Assembly: GCA_032717465.1 (NCBI GenBank)
Contig: CM064670.1
Coordinates: forward strand, 14,476,431-14,540,430
From: Coenobita brevimanus
Lineage: Eukaryota; Arthropoda; Malacostraca; Decapoda; Coenobitidae
Direction of reading: 5' to 3'
DNA: 64,000 bases
A model generated the notes under the pieces. The model was given only the letters and a program-made list of their open reading frames with translations. It had not been told where the DNA came from and ran no database searches. Shown here piece by piece: positions 20,169 through 31,889 of this stretch. The position numbers and the translations under genes are program-made. Each line of letters begins with the position of its first letter. Within the stretch, counting starts at the first letter, position 1.

Positions 20169-23025
20169 TATATATGCAGGAGTAGGTGAGAATGAGAGGG
20201 CAAAGGAAAGAGTATGCATAGTTGTGAGTAAAGATGGAAGAAGAGCATAAGACAGTATGGATCAGTTGGGTCAAGGATTGTGTGGGTAAAGTTGAAAGTT
20301 GGAATACAAATGTGGGTGATTGTGTGTGTGTATGCGCCAACACAAGATCGTGCTAGCAGAGTGAGAGAAGAGTTCTGGACAAATGTGGAAGTGTGCATGG
20401 AAAAGTTTGGAAGGAATGAGAGAGTGTTTTTGATCGGTGATATGAATGGTAAAGTAGGGAATGTGAAGGTGGATGGAATAGTTGGTGAGTGGGGTGTGCC
20501 TACTGAGACAGATGAGAATGGCAGTGCGTTAGTGGACATTTGTCCTGGGAGGGGGTTGGTGATAGCCAATACCCTCTTCAGGCATAAAATGATCCACAGA
20601 TATACATGGCGAGTGATGAGAAGGGTGGGTGGTGAACTGAATGAAAGGAGGGGGATGATTGATTAAGTGTGTGTGGATGAAAGGATGTGAAGATGTGTAA
20701 TGGATGGAAGAGCTTATAGAGGCTGGGGGAGTGGACTTTCTGACCACTACTTGGTGGTGGCTAGAATTAGGATCCAAGTAAGATGGAGGAATAGAAGAAG
20801 GGAAAGACGAGAGGAAGGAGTAGTTGCAAGGAGAGTTGAAAGGTTACAAGAGGATGAGAAAAAGGCAGAGTATAAGAGAGAAGTGGAGGAACGATTGGGC
20901 AAATATGAATTGGAGCAGATGGGGGACGTGGAAGGTGTGTGCAGGTTATTTACAGAAGAAATATGTGCAGCATGTGATGTGGTGTGTGGGAGGAAGAGAA
21001 GACGGAGGGGGGTGCAAGGAACAGCGTGGTGGAATGAAGAGGTGAGACAGGCTGTGGCACAAAAGAAGAAAGCATACAATGAATGGATGAGAAATAGGGG
21101 CGTGGAAAAAGTTGAGAGGCGGAAGAGAGAGTTATATGTAGAAAGAAAGAGCAGGTGAAAAGATTAGTAAGAGAGAGTAAGAAGAGAGTGGATGAGGAAT
21201 TTGGAAGGAATTTGAGTGTAAAGTGGAGGGACTGTAAGAAAATGTTCTGGAAAGAGGTGAAGAGAGTAAGACAGGGTGGAAGTGAGGTTAGCAGGGGAGT
21301 GAAAGATAAAAATGGTAGATTACTAGTGGAGAAGGGAGAAAAAGTGAGCAGATGGAGAGAACACTATAAGGAATTGTTGAACATAGGCGATGGAAGTAAT
21401 GCGAGTATAAGTGGCTGGGGAATGGCTGGGAGAAGGAGGGAGGTGAGAAGACAGGAAGAAATCAGTAGGATAGAAGTTGTGGAAGCAATAAAGAAAGTTA
21501 AATTGGAGAAAGCCCCAGGAATTGATGGAGTGTGTGGTGCAATGATGAAGCATGGGTGAGAGATAGTAGTAGAATGGATGTGGAAGATGTGCAGATTGGC
21601 CTGGGAGGAAGGTAGAGTCCCGGAGGATTGGAAGTCAGGTATAATTATTCCCTTGTACAAAGGAAAAGGGGAAAAAGAAGTGTGTGGTAATCATAGGGGC
21701 ATTTGTCTTCTTAGTATAATAGGAAAAGTGTATGGTAGGAAACTTATTGACAGAGTTAGAGAAAGAACAGAGGAATTAGTTGGAGAAGAACAGGGAGGCT
21801 TTAGGAAGGGAAGAGGTTGTGTAGATCAGATATTCATTCTTAGATCTTTAGTGGAAAAGTTTCTAGAGAAGGGAAAGAAGTTGTATGCGGATTTCATGGA
21901 TTTGGAGAAAGCATATGACAGGGTGGATAGACAAGGATTGTGGAAAGTATTAAGAATATATGGAGCAGATGGGAAGTTGTTGAATGCTGTGAAGAGTATG
22001 TATGATGGTGCTAAGGCTGCAGTGCATGTGGATGGTGAACTAAGTGAATTTTTCTCTTTGAATCTTTGAAGGTTGGGTTGAAACAGGGATGTGTCATGTC
22101 TCCATGGTTGTTCAATCTGTATATGGATGGGGTAATAAAAGAGGTACAAGGTAGGGTAGTGGATGTTGGAGTAGCCCTGGTGAGAGAGGGTAGTGTCTGG
22201 AAACTCCCTGTACTGTTGCTTGCAGATGATACTGTGTTGTTGAGTGAAGACAAAGTGGAGCTGCAAGGCTTGGTGGATGAGTTTGGGTGTGTGTGTAAGA
22301 AACGGAATCTAAAGGTGAATGTAGGGAAGAGTAAAGTGATGGTCTTTGAGAGAGGTGAAGTCAGTGGATGTACAGCGAGGTTGGATGGTGAGGAATTGGA
22401 AAATGTGAGTACGTTTAAGTACTTGGGTAGTGTGATGGGTAAGGATGGAGGTTTGGAGGGTGAAGTGCTTGAAAGGGTACGGCAGGGAAGAAAGGTTGCT
22501 GGTTCTCTGAAAGCAGTGATAGGAAACAGGGAAGTGAGCATGGAAGTGAAAAAGTTACTACATGACAGTATTGTGATACCAACTCTAACGTATGGAAGTG
22601 AAGCTTGGACATTGTTGGAAGGACACAAGTCAAGAGTGAGAGCAGTGGAAATGAGTTATTTAAGAGGAGCCTGTGGAGTCACATGGAGAGACAGGCTGAT
22701 GAATGAGGATATAAAGGAGCATTGTGGTGTGGATGTGGATGTGATAGGAAGCGTTATGAGGAACACACTGAGGTGGTTTGGCCATGTGGAGAGGATGGAG
22801 GGTGAAAGGCTGACGAAGAGAGTGTATGTAAGTGAGGTGGAGGAGGGAAGAGGGAGGGGGAGGCCGAGGATGAGATGGAGGGATGGAGTGGAGAGGTATA
22901 TGAGAGAGGGGGGTGTGAGTTGGAAGCAGGGCAGTGAAATGTCGGGGGACAGGGCGACGTGGAGGCGATTTGTTTGTGGTCACCCCAAATGGGATTGAGG
23001 CGTCTGGCAATAGATAGATAGATAG
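20169..23025 (+). mobile_element. RTE-like LINE family B, 5'-truncated, inserted in LINE D1
   Basis: The insertion is bounded by a 9-bp target duplication ACATTTCTA (20160-20168 and 23026-23034). D2 shows the corresponding region without the insert. The copy is on the plus strand, begins inside the endonuclease domain and ends CGTCTGGCAA with a (TAGA)n tail. The nearly full-length relative is at 57626-60817. Confidence 0.9.
20280..22998 (+). pseudogene. LINE B endonuclease-reverse transcriptase, several frame breaks
   Basis: Plus-strand pieces in order: endonuclease with CVYAP, LIGDMNGKVG and LSDHYLVVARI (20280-21158); lysine/arginine-rich linker; RT fingers with EKAPGIDGV (21155-21559) and PLYKGKGEKE..CGNHRGICLL (21578-); palm with DFMDLEKAYDRVD, GLKQGCVMSPWLFNLYMDGV and LLADDTVLL (FADD box altered to LADD); then TYGSEAWTLLE and LRWFGHVERMEGERL (22066-22998). 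The C-terminus RPRMRWRDGVERYM resembles RTE-group elements. Breaks: stops near 20666 and 21557, and frameshifts near 21155 and 22066. The RTE assignment is tentative. Confidence 0.85.
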
Positions 23026-23034
23026 ACATTTCTA

Positions 23035-24578
23035 AGCACTCCCTCCCCTTCCACAAACTCTTTTTCATTAGTGAAAACCGACTGGAAACATTTGTTCATT
23101 ATTTCAGCTTGCATTGCTTCATGTTTATAGACTTCACCTTTTACTTTCAGTTTGGTGATTCCTTCCTTTTGTTTCAGTTTGCCATTGACAAATCTATAAA
23201 ACAGTTTGGGTTCATCCTTACATTTGTCTATTGTACCTTTTTCAAAATTCCTCTCTTCTTCTCTATGTACTCTTGTGTATTCATTTCTAGTTCTTTTATA
23301 TTCTTCCTTTGTTCTGTTGTTACCTCTCTTTCTCCAATTGTTCCACGCCTTATCTCTCTCTTTTTTTGCTATCATACACCTTCTATTAAACCACTCCTTT
23401 TTCCTGTTTTCTTTCCCTCTTACTCTTGGTACAAATTTTTCCACTCCCAAATTATAGAGGTCTAGAAAGATATCCCACTTCTTCTGTATCTCTCTTGTTT
23501 CTCTGAATTTTCTCCAATCTGCATTTTCAAAAAAATATCTATCTATCTATCTATCTATAGCCCGACGCCCTAATCCCGCAAAGGGTGGCCGCAGACAAAA
23601 CGCCTCCAAGTCACTCTGTCACCCACCATTTGACTTCCCTCCCCCCAACTCACCCCCCCCTCCCTCATATACCTCTTAACTCCATCCCTCCACCTCATCC
23701 TTGGTCTCAATCCTGTAAAATTAGCTTTCCCAAAGTTGTATCTTCTCTGTCTATGAAGCTCGTCTCTTGGCTCGACGTTCCCTATTATCATCTGGAACTC
23801 AATGACCACATGATCACTTTTTCCTATACGACAGAAAATATTTCAATGATTCTATTACATCAGGTTCTTTAGTAAACAGTAAATCTAACCTTGCTGGTGT
23901 GTCCTCACCTCAGAACCATGTCTCTTCTTTGACCCATTGCGTCATCACATTATTCATTATTATATTTAATATTATAGTGCCCCACGAATCCTCGCTGCCT
24001 CCTGAGTCCCATTCCTCCCAGTTCACCTCTTTACAGTTAAAGTCACCCACCAAAATTAAATTGTTGCTTTTCTCAATTATTTTTTGCGAATAACTAGCCA
24101 TATCTGACAACATCTGCTGGTATTCGTCATCATTCCATGCTCTCGTCTTAGGGGGAACATACACTACCGCCATATCACTCTTAACATTCTCTCCAGTTTC
24201 TAATTTCATATATATCACTTTAGCCCTGCCTTCTCCCATTTCCACGGTATCTACATTTATATTGTTCTTCACTGCTATCATCACGCCTCCTCCTGTTTTT
24301 TCTTTTCTGTCTTTTCTCCACAGTTTGTATTTACCATCTCCCAAATGAACATCAATATCTTCTCTTAATTTGGTCTCTACAAAGCACATGACATCAGGTT
24401 CATGTTCTCTCAAGAAATTGTTAATTTCGATCCTTGTCGATATGAAACCATCAACATTAGTATATACCACCTTCAAATTATTCTTGATGTTTTTTATACC
24501 ATCTTCTCTCCTTCTCTCTGTCGGTACCACTTCCTCAATTTCTGATGTTTCATAGCCATCCCCCTTAGTTTCCTTCAT
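23035..24578 (-). pseudogene. LINE D1 ORF2, endonuclease and linker part, broken
   Basis: Minus strand, upstream of the RT piece at 18627-20159. Endonuclease at 23910-24578 has VYTNVDGFISTRIEINNFLR, DVMCFVETKL, GGGVMIAVKNNINV, VVYVPPKTRAWND and LILVGDFNCKEVNW. The linker at 22980-23450 has KEWFNRRCMIAKKERDKAWN and PKLFYRFVNGKLKQKEGITK. A LINE B tail fragment (23538-23708) sits between them, replacing part of the YNFGKANFTGL segment. Endonuclease catalytic motifs (NxD, ETK, GDFN) are still recognisable. Confidence 0.82.
23538..23708 (-). mobile_element. short LINE B 3' fragment inside LINE D1
   Basis: On the minus strand it encodes LRPRMRWRDGVKRYMREGGV and then CGHP, and ends at the LINE B 3' end with a (TAGA)n tail (23538-23561). 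It is severely 5'-truncated (~170 bp). It is a separate event from the larger B insertion at 20169, and lies in the opposite orientation to it. Confidence 0.8.
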
Positions 24579-25723
24579 CTATTTCCTTACATACCATTTC
24601 CTTACTTTCATATCCATCACTCTCCAAATAAAAGTATTACATTCTTCCTCTGTCCTCTTATCATTTTTTTCCTTTACTTGTTCCTTCAATGATTTTAAAA
24701 CTTCCCTTTCTTCTTCATTCAAATCTTTTCTTATTGTAGTATTTTCCATCCCTGCCTCTTTGCTTAATTTCCAGGACACTTTAGGTATATCATTTACTAC
24801 ACTTGCTGATGACAGCTTGACTCTCATTGGTCTTGTTTCCCATTTCTTATAAGGCCCTATCCTCCTTACTTCCTCAATTTTTTTTACCCACTAGTCTCCT
24901 TTGGGATCAATCCTGCCTAATATTCCTCTCACCAGGTTCGTGTCTCTCTCGAGTCTCACGGATCTAACCTTTTCTTCCTCCTCCTCCCTGTTTCCAAATA
25001 TTACCACACATCTGTTCCTTTCTACAGTTTCTCTCACTATTTTCTCTTTTTTCTTCAGTACAGTATTTTCATTACATTTTCTTCCAATTTTTTTCTTGTT
25101 CATTTCCCTTTCTTCCTGGATGATTTCTCTTAAGCTGACCACTTCTTTCTGTTCTTCTTCTACGTGTGCCCACTTTGCCTTATGCTCTTCTAATACACTG
25201 CTCACCTTCTCCGTTTTATTAGTACTCTCTTCTAGTTTTCTCCTCAATTCGATATTTTCACGCTTCAAATTTCTGATCTCATTCGCCGTCTCATTGGACT
25301 GGATCAGATTCTGTATAGTAATCTCCATGTTTTCAGACACATCCTTTAGCACTAGATTCTCCACTTTCTTTTCAAGTTCACTAATCCTCATAATCAATGT
25401 TTTAACCAGATCCATGACATTAGTTCATTCATTCATTCATTGCCAGACGCCACGTATCCCAAACGGGGTGGCCAAGGGCTTAGAGTTAATTGTTTTACAA
25501 GGAGGGGCACTAATCCTCCACCAACCCCACTTCACACGTAGGGAGAACGAGCCAACAGCATCTGGTGTTCCCAGGCGGTCACCCATCCAAGTACTAACCA
25601 GACCCAACGTTGCTTAACTTCGCTGATCGCACGGGAAGCGGTGTACTCAACGTGGTATGGCCGTTGGCTATTTCTATCAAATCCTGGAAATTCGAGTCCC
25701 TCAATGTATACATTATCGGCCAT
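24579..25723 (-). pseudogene. LINE D1 ORF1: coiled-coil protein, broken and SINE-interrupted
   Basis: The N-terminus starts at 25723 (MADNVYIEGLEFPGFDRN) and is interrupted by the 5S-headed SINE. It resumes at 25415 with a coiled coil (LIMRISELEKKVENLVLKD, then RNLKRENIELRRKLEES), followed by an RRM-like strand RCVVIFGNREEE and ILGRIDPKGD. After a stop at 24891 the domain continues as MRVKLSSASVVNDIPKV, IRKDLNEEEREVLKSLKEQ and FIWRVMDMKVRKWYV (24579-24827). Order and motifs match ORF1 proteins of two-ORF LINEs. Confidence 0.7.
25424..25668 (-). mobile_element. 5S-rRNA-headed SINE (SINE3 type), near complete
   Basis: Minus strand. It starts at 25668 with GCCAACGGCCATACCACGTT, followed by AGCGAAGTTAAGCAACGTTG, GTTAGTACTTGGATGGGTGA and CCGCCTGGGAACACC, the order and spacing of a complete 5S rRNA including the internal pol III control region. 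A body with GGGGTTGGTGGAGGATTAGT follows. The 3' end GGCCACCCCGTTTGGG..GGCGTCTGGCAATG matches the 3' end of LINE B, closing with an (AATG)n tail. SINEs with 5S heads and LINE-derived tails are an established class (SINE3). It is a SINE, not a functional 5S gene. Confidence 0.85.
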
Positions 25724-25740
25724 GTTTGACGTTGGTTACA

Positions 25741-25811
25741 GTGTGTGTATGTGTATGTGTGTGTGTGTGTATGTGTGTGTGTGTGTATGTGTGTGTGTGT
25801 GTATGTGTGTA
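25741..25811. repeat. imperfect (GT)n between LINEs E and D1
   Basis: About 70 bp of GT units with regular GTAT interruptions. It is the 3' tail of LINE E and the sequence immediately upstream of LINE D1's 5' end. Confidence 0.9.
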
Positions 25812-26006
25812 TTTACCTATTTGTAGTATACAGGAACTGAGGTAAGCTCGTATTGTCTTGTCTCCATATCTACATTTATCTAATCTAGTTTTAAACACAT
25901 GAATGTTCTTTGCCTGCACCACTTCTTCGTCTAAGTCACTCCAAATGCTTATGCTTCTATTCGGGAAACTGAACCTTTTAAGATTATTAGGACATCTACT
26001 TTTCCT

Positions 26007-28600
26007 CTACTTGAAGTCATGACCTCTTGTTCTTCCATCATCCAACACAAAAAGATCCTCTCTATCCACCCTTTCCAATTCTCTTACATTTCTAAGTATC
26101 GTGATCAAGTCACCTCTTTCCCTTCTCTCACGCAGTGCTGGTAACACTGCGTGGCGTGGCTCAATTGGTAGAGAGGTGGGCTGCCGTTCTAACGGACCCA
26201 GGTTCAAATCCCCGCTGGGGCAGGGAACAGTTTAAGGATTTGAATTTCATTAAATCAGGCTTTACTGATCTACCAGAAGACCCGCTGACATGTCGTAAAA
26301 ATACCCCCACTAATACCACTACACCAGTCCTGTATTAGACAGCCTTAGCATGTATTCAAGATGGACGGTGGGTGTTAGCGCCGAAGTGGTGACATGTAGA
26401 GGTGTATGGTGAGTAGGAGGACTGCTGGACCTTGATAGCAGGCTGTGAAGCCTCTGCCCAGAGTCGAACACATTAAAAAAAAAATAAAAAAAAAAATAAA
26501 AAAATATAAAAAAAAAGTTTTTCCAATCTCTCCTTGTAGGTGAGTTCCCTTAAGCATGGTATCATCCTCGCTGCCATCCGTTGAACCCTCTCTAGTTTAT
26601 CAATATGCTTCTATGAGGTGACCATACCACAGCACCATACTCTAGCCTTGGTCTTATCATGGTCACTATCAACTCCCTCAGCATTTCCTCGTCCATATAA
26701 TCAAAAGCCACTCTCATGTTGGTCAGTAATCCATAAGTTCCTCGTATGATTTTGTTTATAGGCTGTTCTGGTGACAAGTCATCCTGATTAATCACTCCCA
26801 AGTCTTTCTCATCTTAATTATCTCATTGCTCATTTTATATGTCCAGTGCAGTCTTTTTTCACTCATTCCCATTTCTAATACATGACACTTCTTGGCATTA
26901 AAATCCATTTTCCAAGTCTGGCTCCAGCTGTGGAGTTTGTCCATGTCCTCCTGCAGTTTTTTAAAACTATCAGTACCTTTACTATGTTTCATGATTTTAG
27001 AATCATCTGCGAACATACTCATGTAACTATTTAAACCCTCTGGCAAATCATTTACATAGAAACATTACTGGGGCTAAGACAGAGCCCTGGGGTACTCCAT
27101 TAGTCACATTTCTCCACTGTGAAACCTTATCTCTCATAACTGTTCTCATCCGCCTTCCTATCAAGTAATCTCCCATCCACTTTAATAGTTTCCCATGCAC
27201 CCCTCCAAAGGTCTTCAACTTCCACAGCAGTCTCCTATAAGGCACTCTATCAAATGCTTTCTTGAGATCAAGATAGACACAATCTGCCCAACCCTCTCTC
27301 TCTTGTATGACATCTATTACCCTACTGTAGAAACTTAATAGGTTAGTAACAGATGATCTTCTTTCCCTAAAACCAAACTGTCTTGGTGTTATCACTTCAT
27401 TTTCTTCCAAATACTTTATCCATCTTCTAATAATTTTCTCACAAATTTTACAAACAATATTAGTAAGTGATACAGGTCTATAACTGGGTGGATCTTCCCT
27501 GTCTCCTCCCTTGAAGATTGGCACAATACTTGCCCTTTTCCAATCTTTAGGTAACTGTCCATTTTCCGGCGAAGTCTTGATGAAGACATAAACAGGCCAC
27601 ACTAACTGGTCAGCACATTCCTTCAGGATCCATTCAGCCACACCATCTGGTCCCATTGCTTTTCTTACATCCAAATCCCTCATCAGCTGCAGCACCTCAT
27701 TCACGTCAACAGTAATTTCTGCCATTCCCATCATCATGGGTTCTATTTCAGGTTCCCTAAATTCCTCTTCCAACACAAAGACTGACTGCAGCTTGATATT
27801 CATTATTTCACACAATTCTTCTTTTTCGTAAGTTTCATCTCCATCCCTCAATTGTATTATACTGTCCTTAACTTTCATTTTACCATTTACAAACCTATTA
27901 AATAATTTTGGCTCTTTTTTTTACATTTAGTTACAATATCTTTTTCATCTTTCCTTTCTTTTTCTCTCCGCATCCTTGCATATTCATTTCTTACCTACTT
28001 GTACTCCTCCCAAGCCCTTTCACTATACCTTCTTCTCACTTTGTTGTTAAACCATTCATTCTGCCTTTCCATAGCTGAGAAAAATTTTGGAACATATTTA
28101 CTAACTCCTGTTTTATACACTTCTATCAGAAACTCATATTTCTCGTCAACATTTGTGATCATATTCATTTTACTCCAGTCTACATTTTGGAAAAAGTTCC
28201 TCAGGGATGCAAAGTCTGCCTTCCCATAATTGTATCTATTTTCTCTGTGGTTTTCATCTCTCTCTACATCCCTTACTCTCACCATTCCATCTCAATAACC
28301 AGATGATCACTTTTACCAAAGGGGCATTGGTAGATTATGTTCCTCACATAATTCGGGTCCTTTGTGAATACTAAGTCAAGCCTTGATGGTTCATCATCAT
28401 CCCTGATTCTTGTATTTTATTTAATTACTTGGGTTAACATGTTCTCCATCACCAATTCCATTAATTTATTTCCCCATGATTCCTCATTGCTCCCAGCATC
28501 CATACTTTTCCAGTCAACTTCTCTACAATTGAAATCTCCCATTATTATTATTATATTTCTTTGTTCAATTATCATCTTTAGTTTAATAATGGATTCTCTT
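26007..28600 (-). pseudogene. LINE E endonuclease-RT, broken
   Basis: Minus-strand order: residual endonuclease (IIIIMGDFNCREVDW, RLDLVFTKDPNYVRNI), linker (MERQNEWFNNKVRRRYSERA), RT entry (VRKAMGPDGVAEWILKECA, YRPVSLTNIVCKICEKI), palm with LDLKKAFDRVPYRRLLWKL and GVPQGSVLAPVMF (27048-27878). FADD box is in MFADDSKIM (26792-27046). C-terminal RLEYGAVVWSPH (26592-26801) and PALRERRERGDL (26007-26207) follow. A frameshift separates 27046 from 27048, and a SINE splits the last part. Confidence 0.82.
26148..26519 (+). mobile_element. tRNA-derived SINE with A and B boxes
   Basis: The head has TGGCTCAATTGGTAGAG (A box) and GGTTCAAATCCCC (B box) at tRNA-like spacing. A ~270-bp unrelated body follows (ending GAGTCGAACACATT), then an A-rich tail (26471-26516). 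The predicted acceptor and anticodon stems do not pair well, so it is not a functional tRNA gene. It splits the C-terminal part of LINE E. A headless relative is at 8997-9204. Confidence 0.8.
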
Positions 28601-28605
28601 ATTAA

Positions 28606-28617
28606 CTGTGTGTGTGT
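28606..28617. repeat. short (GT)n between LINEs A2 and E
   Basis: TGTGTGTGTGT links the LINE E 5'-truncation point to TTCTTACCTAA, the 3' end of LINE A2. No other sequence lies between. Confidence 0.85.
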
Positions 28618-28654
28618 TCTTACCTAATTGTATCTTTAAAGGAATGAGTCAAGC

Positions 28655-31600
28655 TCATACTGTCCCGTGTCTTAAACCATATTTATCGTACATATCCTTA
28701 AATTTGTGAATTGTTTTGGCACACACTATTTCATTCGGTAGTGCATTCCACTGATCAATTGCTCTGTTTGGGAAACTGAATTTCCTTACGTCTTTATCAC
28801 CTCTCTTCTTATGCAGTTTTTTGCAGTGTCCTCTTGCTGATGCTTCCCCATATGTTAAGTAATCATTTATGTCTATTTTCTCCTTCCCTGATATGCATTT
28901 ATATAGCATTATCATGTCACCTCTTTTCCTTCTCTCTTGTAGTGTTGGTAGATTCAGTTTATTTAGTCCTTCTTCACAGCTTAGATCCCTTAAGCTTGGT
29001 ATCCATCTTGTAGCGGCCCTCTGAACTTTTTCAATCTTGTCTATGTGTTTTTTGAGATGAGGACTCCAGACTACTGATGCATACTCCAGGGTTGGTCTGA
29101 TGAATGATGTTATTATCCTTCTCAGCATGTCTTCATTTATGCATATGAATGCTATTCTCATATTTGCAAGCAGTGTATACATGTTCCGTACCTTCTCACT
29201 GATGTGGTCAGCCAGAGAGAGTCTGTTATTGATAATCACTCCTAGGTCCTTCTCTCTTTCTGATGTGTGTAGGGTTTTACTCGTATTTCCTAACGTATAA
29301 TCCCAATCAGGTCTGTTTCCACTTTTACCAAACTTGATTACATGACACTTGTCCACATTGAATTCCATTTGCTATGTACTGGGGCTAAGATGCGAATGAC
29401 TGTGTTTGAATGGATGAGTAAATGGGGAGTGTGTCGTCCTGTTTCAGCTACCTCCCTTTCCATGGGGGAAGCAGCCTAGGTATATAGATAGATAGATGTA
29501 TTACTCCATTCATGAAGTTTATTTAAATTCTTCTTGTAGCTCTTTACAAGAGTCTGTGTTAGTAATTCTCCTTTGTATTTTTGCATTATCTGCAAACATA
29601 TTTAGATAGCTTTCACTTCCAGTGTTACCATCTATATCATTTATATACATTAAAAACATGATTGGAGCCAGCACTGAGCCCTGTGGTACTCCACTAGTCA
29701 CTTCTTTCCATGATGAGTAGTTTCCCCTTAGTACTGTTCTCATTTCTCTTTTTATGAGAAAATCTTGCATCCAACAAAACAGTTTGCCTCGAATTCCTCC
29801 TTGATGGTACAGTTGCCATAAAAGTCTTTGGTGTGGTACTGTGTCAAATGCTTTCTTGAAATCTAAATAGATACTGTCCACCCATCCTTCCCTTTCCTGT
29901 ATTGTGTTTGTTACTCTGTCATAGTAGCTCAACAGATTAGTAACACATGATTTTCCTTTTCTGAAGCCAAACTGTCTTTCTGTTATCATATTGTGTTCTT
30001 CTAGGTGATTTACCCAAGCTTTTCTTATAAGCTTTTCTAATACCTTGCTTACAACACTAGTCAGTGATACTGGTTGGTAGTTGAGTGGATTTTGCCTATT
30101 CCCTTTCTTGAATAAGGGGACAATGTTTTCTTTCTTCCAAATATCAGGTAGTTTACCTTGACTCAAGGATTTCTTGAAATCAAAAATAATGGTTTACTTA
30201 ACTCCTTTGCACATTCACACCCAACATGAAATTTCATCAGGACCATTTGCTTTTCCTCTGTCTAATTTACTTAACTCCTCCTATATTACTTTTTCTGATA
30301 TTTGTATATCTGGTAGTATGTGTGGGCATGCATGTTCCACAGAGTCCCTCTCAAAATTTTTTTCTTCTGTAAAAACTAATTGGAAATTCTTATTTAGTGC
30401 TTCACAAATATCTTTCTCTTGTGTATAGGTGATTCCCTCGTCCGTAATGGATTGTATTATATCTTTTACTTTAGTTTTGCTTCTGATGTAGCTGTAAAAT
30501 AGCTTCGGTTGATCACTACTTTTATTTATGATGTCCTCCTCAAACTGTTTCTGGGCTTCCCTCCTTATTCTTGTATAATTGTTTCTTGCCTGTTTGTAAT
30601 TATTATATACCCTTTCACTATTGTGTCTTCTATATCTATTCCACAACAAATCTCTTCTTTCTTTTGATTTTTTACATTCTGTATTGAACCATTTCTGTAT
30701 TTTCTTATCTGCTTCTTTGTGCTGTGGGATGTACTTCTGGACTCCTATTACATAACATTCACAGAATTTTTTATATACAGCATTTAAATCTTGTCCTCTA
30801 AGCTCATTTTCCCAATCAACTTCTAAGAAAAACTTCTTTAAGTCATGATAATTTCCCTTTTTATAGTTTAGGCTCTTTTTGTAACTTTCATTGCGGTTAA
30901 CTATGTCATATGCTATCTTGAAGTTGCAATTTAGTACTGCATGGTCGCTTTTGCCGAGTGGAGGGTGATACATTAAACTGTCAATATCATTTTCTTGCCT
31001 AGTAAATATGAGATCTAGCATTGAAGGTACATCAAGTCCTCTTTTTCTGGTGGTTTCCCTCACATGTTGCATTAGGAAAAATTCTTGCATGAGATCCAGG
31101 AGCTTTTGGTCCCAACAGCTCTCTTGGCTTATTATATCTGGAGTATTCCAATTTATATTTGTATTAAAATCTCCAGTTAGTATAATTCTTTCTGATTTCT
31201 CTTCCATTTTATGTAGTAATGCTCTTAAACTCTGAATTGTACTCTCTGCCAGGTCCTCATATTCGTCTCTTTCCCATGTGTTTGATCTGGGTGGCATGTA
31301 CAAATTGGCTACAATTACTTTCCCTTCAGATGTGTCGATCTCTACTGCAATAAGTTTTACTTGTGAGGGTATATCTAGTTTTATTTCATTGACTTTTAGA
31401 TTTTTCTTAGTTAATATTATAATTCCTCCTCTTTTTTTTAAGTCTCTATCTCTTCTCCATATATTATATTCCTCTAAGTTTAGTATGTCATTTGATATCC
31501 TTGGTGTTAATTTTGTTTCAGTTAGGCATATTATATGTGGTTCATTTTCTCTGACATAATCATTCATCTCTAATAATTTAGATACCATTCCATCCACATT

Positions 31601-31699
31601 TGAGTACATCAACTTTATCATCTTGTTTATATACTTGTCATGACATGGTTCTACTACCTTCCTCCTTTTTATTCCCTCCTGTTTATGTACCACTTTCAT
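28655..31699 (-). pseudogene. LINE A2 ORF2: endonuclease-RT, lightly broken
   Basis: A long minus-strand frame at 30281-31699 (472 codons) covers a whole APE-type endonuclease (NVDGMVSKLLEMND, ICLTETKLTPR, LYMPPRSNTWERDEYE, LTGDFNTNINWN, LGKSDHAVLNCNF) and the linker. RT follows at 29519-30166 (LDFKKAFDTVPHQRLLWQL, GVPQGSVLAPIMF, and the active-site box mutated to FADN), then 28655-29368 (VDKCHVIKFGKSGNRPDW to the C-terminus). Breaks lie near 30170-30280 and at the inserted LINE C tail (29379-29495). The loss of the second catalytic Asp in FADD would inactivate RT. Confidence 0.85.
29379..29495 (+). mobile_element. LINE C 3' tail fragment (117 bp)
   Basis: Flanked by ATGTA on both sides (29374-29378 and 29496-29500), a probable target duplication. 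The insert, GGGGCTAAGATGCGAATGAC to CCTAGGTATATAGATAGATAG in outline, matches the last ~115 bp of LINE C at 38933-39048. It is an extreme 5' truncation. Confidence 0.8.
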
Positions 31700-31887
31700 A
31701 CCTACAATCCTATTACTTTGTAAAAAAATGTGTTCTTCTCTTTTGATCTTCCCTCATTTTTTGTTTTTGCTTCCTCCCTCTTCTCTTTCAGTACTTCCAG
31801 TTCCTCCTGTGTTAGGCATCTTTTTATCCATACATTTTTGAACTCCTCTTTTTCCATAAGATTCTTTGCATTTTTTAGTATCTCCTC

Positions 31888-31889
<2 letters not shown>

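Larger units (their letters stand above)
18430..25740 (-). mobile_element. LINE D1, CR1/Jockey-like, multiply interrupted
   Basis: A near-complete two-ORF LINE on the minus strand. Its 5' end (25740) directly follows a (CA)n run and has only ~17 nt before the ORF1 ATG at 25723. Its 3' end is ...CAAATAGGTAAATA followed by (CA)n. Later insertions: a 5S-headed SINE (25424-25668), a short LINE B 3' fragment (23538-23708) and a LINE B copy (20169-23025, with a 9-bp TSD). D2 (31931-33865) is a better-preserved relative. Confidence 0.85.
25812..28605 (-). mobile_element. LINE E, CR1/Jockey-like, 5'-truncated
   Basis: A third related LINE family on the minus strand. The 3' end ...CTACAAATAGGTAAATA plus (CA)n is nearly the same as that of family D. 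The 5' edge lies inside the endonuclease region (IRESIIKLKMIIEQRN) and directly abuts the (CA)n tail of LINE A2. A tRNA-derived SINE is inserted at 26148-26519. Confidence 0.85.
28618..31889 (-). mobile_element. LINE A2, CR1/Jockey-like, 5'-truncated in ORF1
   Basis: Same family as A1, with high visible similarity throughout. It lacks the Tigger-like MITE, so it records the pre-insertion state. The ORF1 tail (31730-31889) reads through the RRM-like end, then stops at CTCCTCCAG where a (GT)n run begins. A1 continues as CTCCACGGTGTTTACACT at this point, so a short GTGT stretch marks the breakpoint. A 117-bp LINE C tail is inserted at 29379-29495. Confidence 0.85.

Noticed and set aside
25560..25668. 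A 5S rRNA gene on the minus strand
   Set aside because: The 5S-like sequence is joined without a terminator to a SINE body and a LINE-type tail with (AATG)n, and a second truncated copy exists. It is a SINE head.
26148..26222. A functional tRNA gene
   Set aside because: A and B boxes are good, but acceptor and anticodon stems do not pair and a SINE body with an A-rich tail follows directly.
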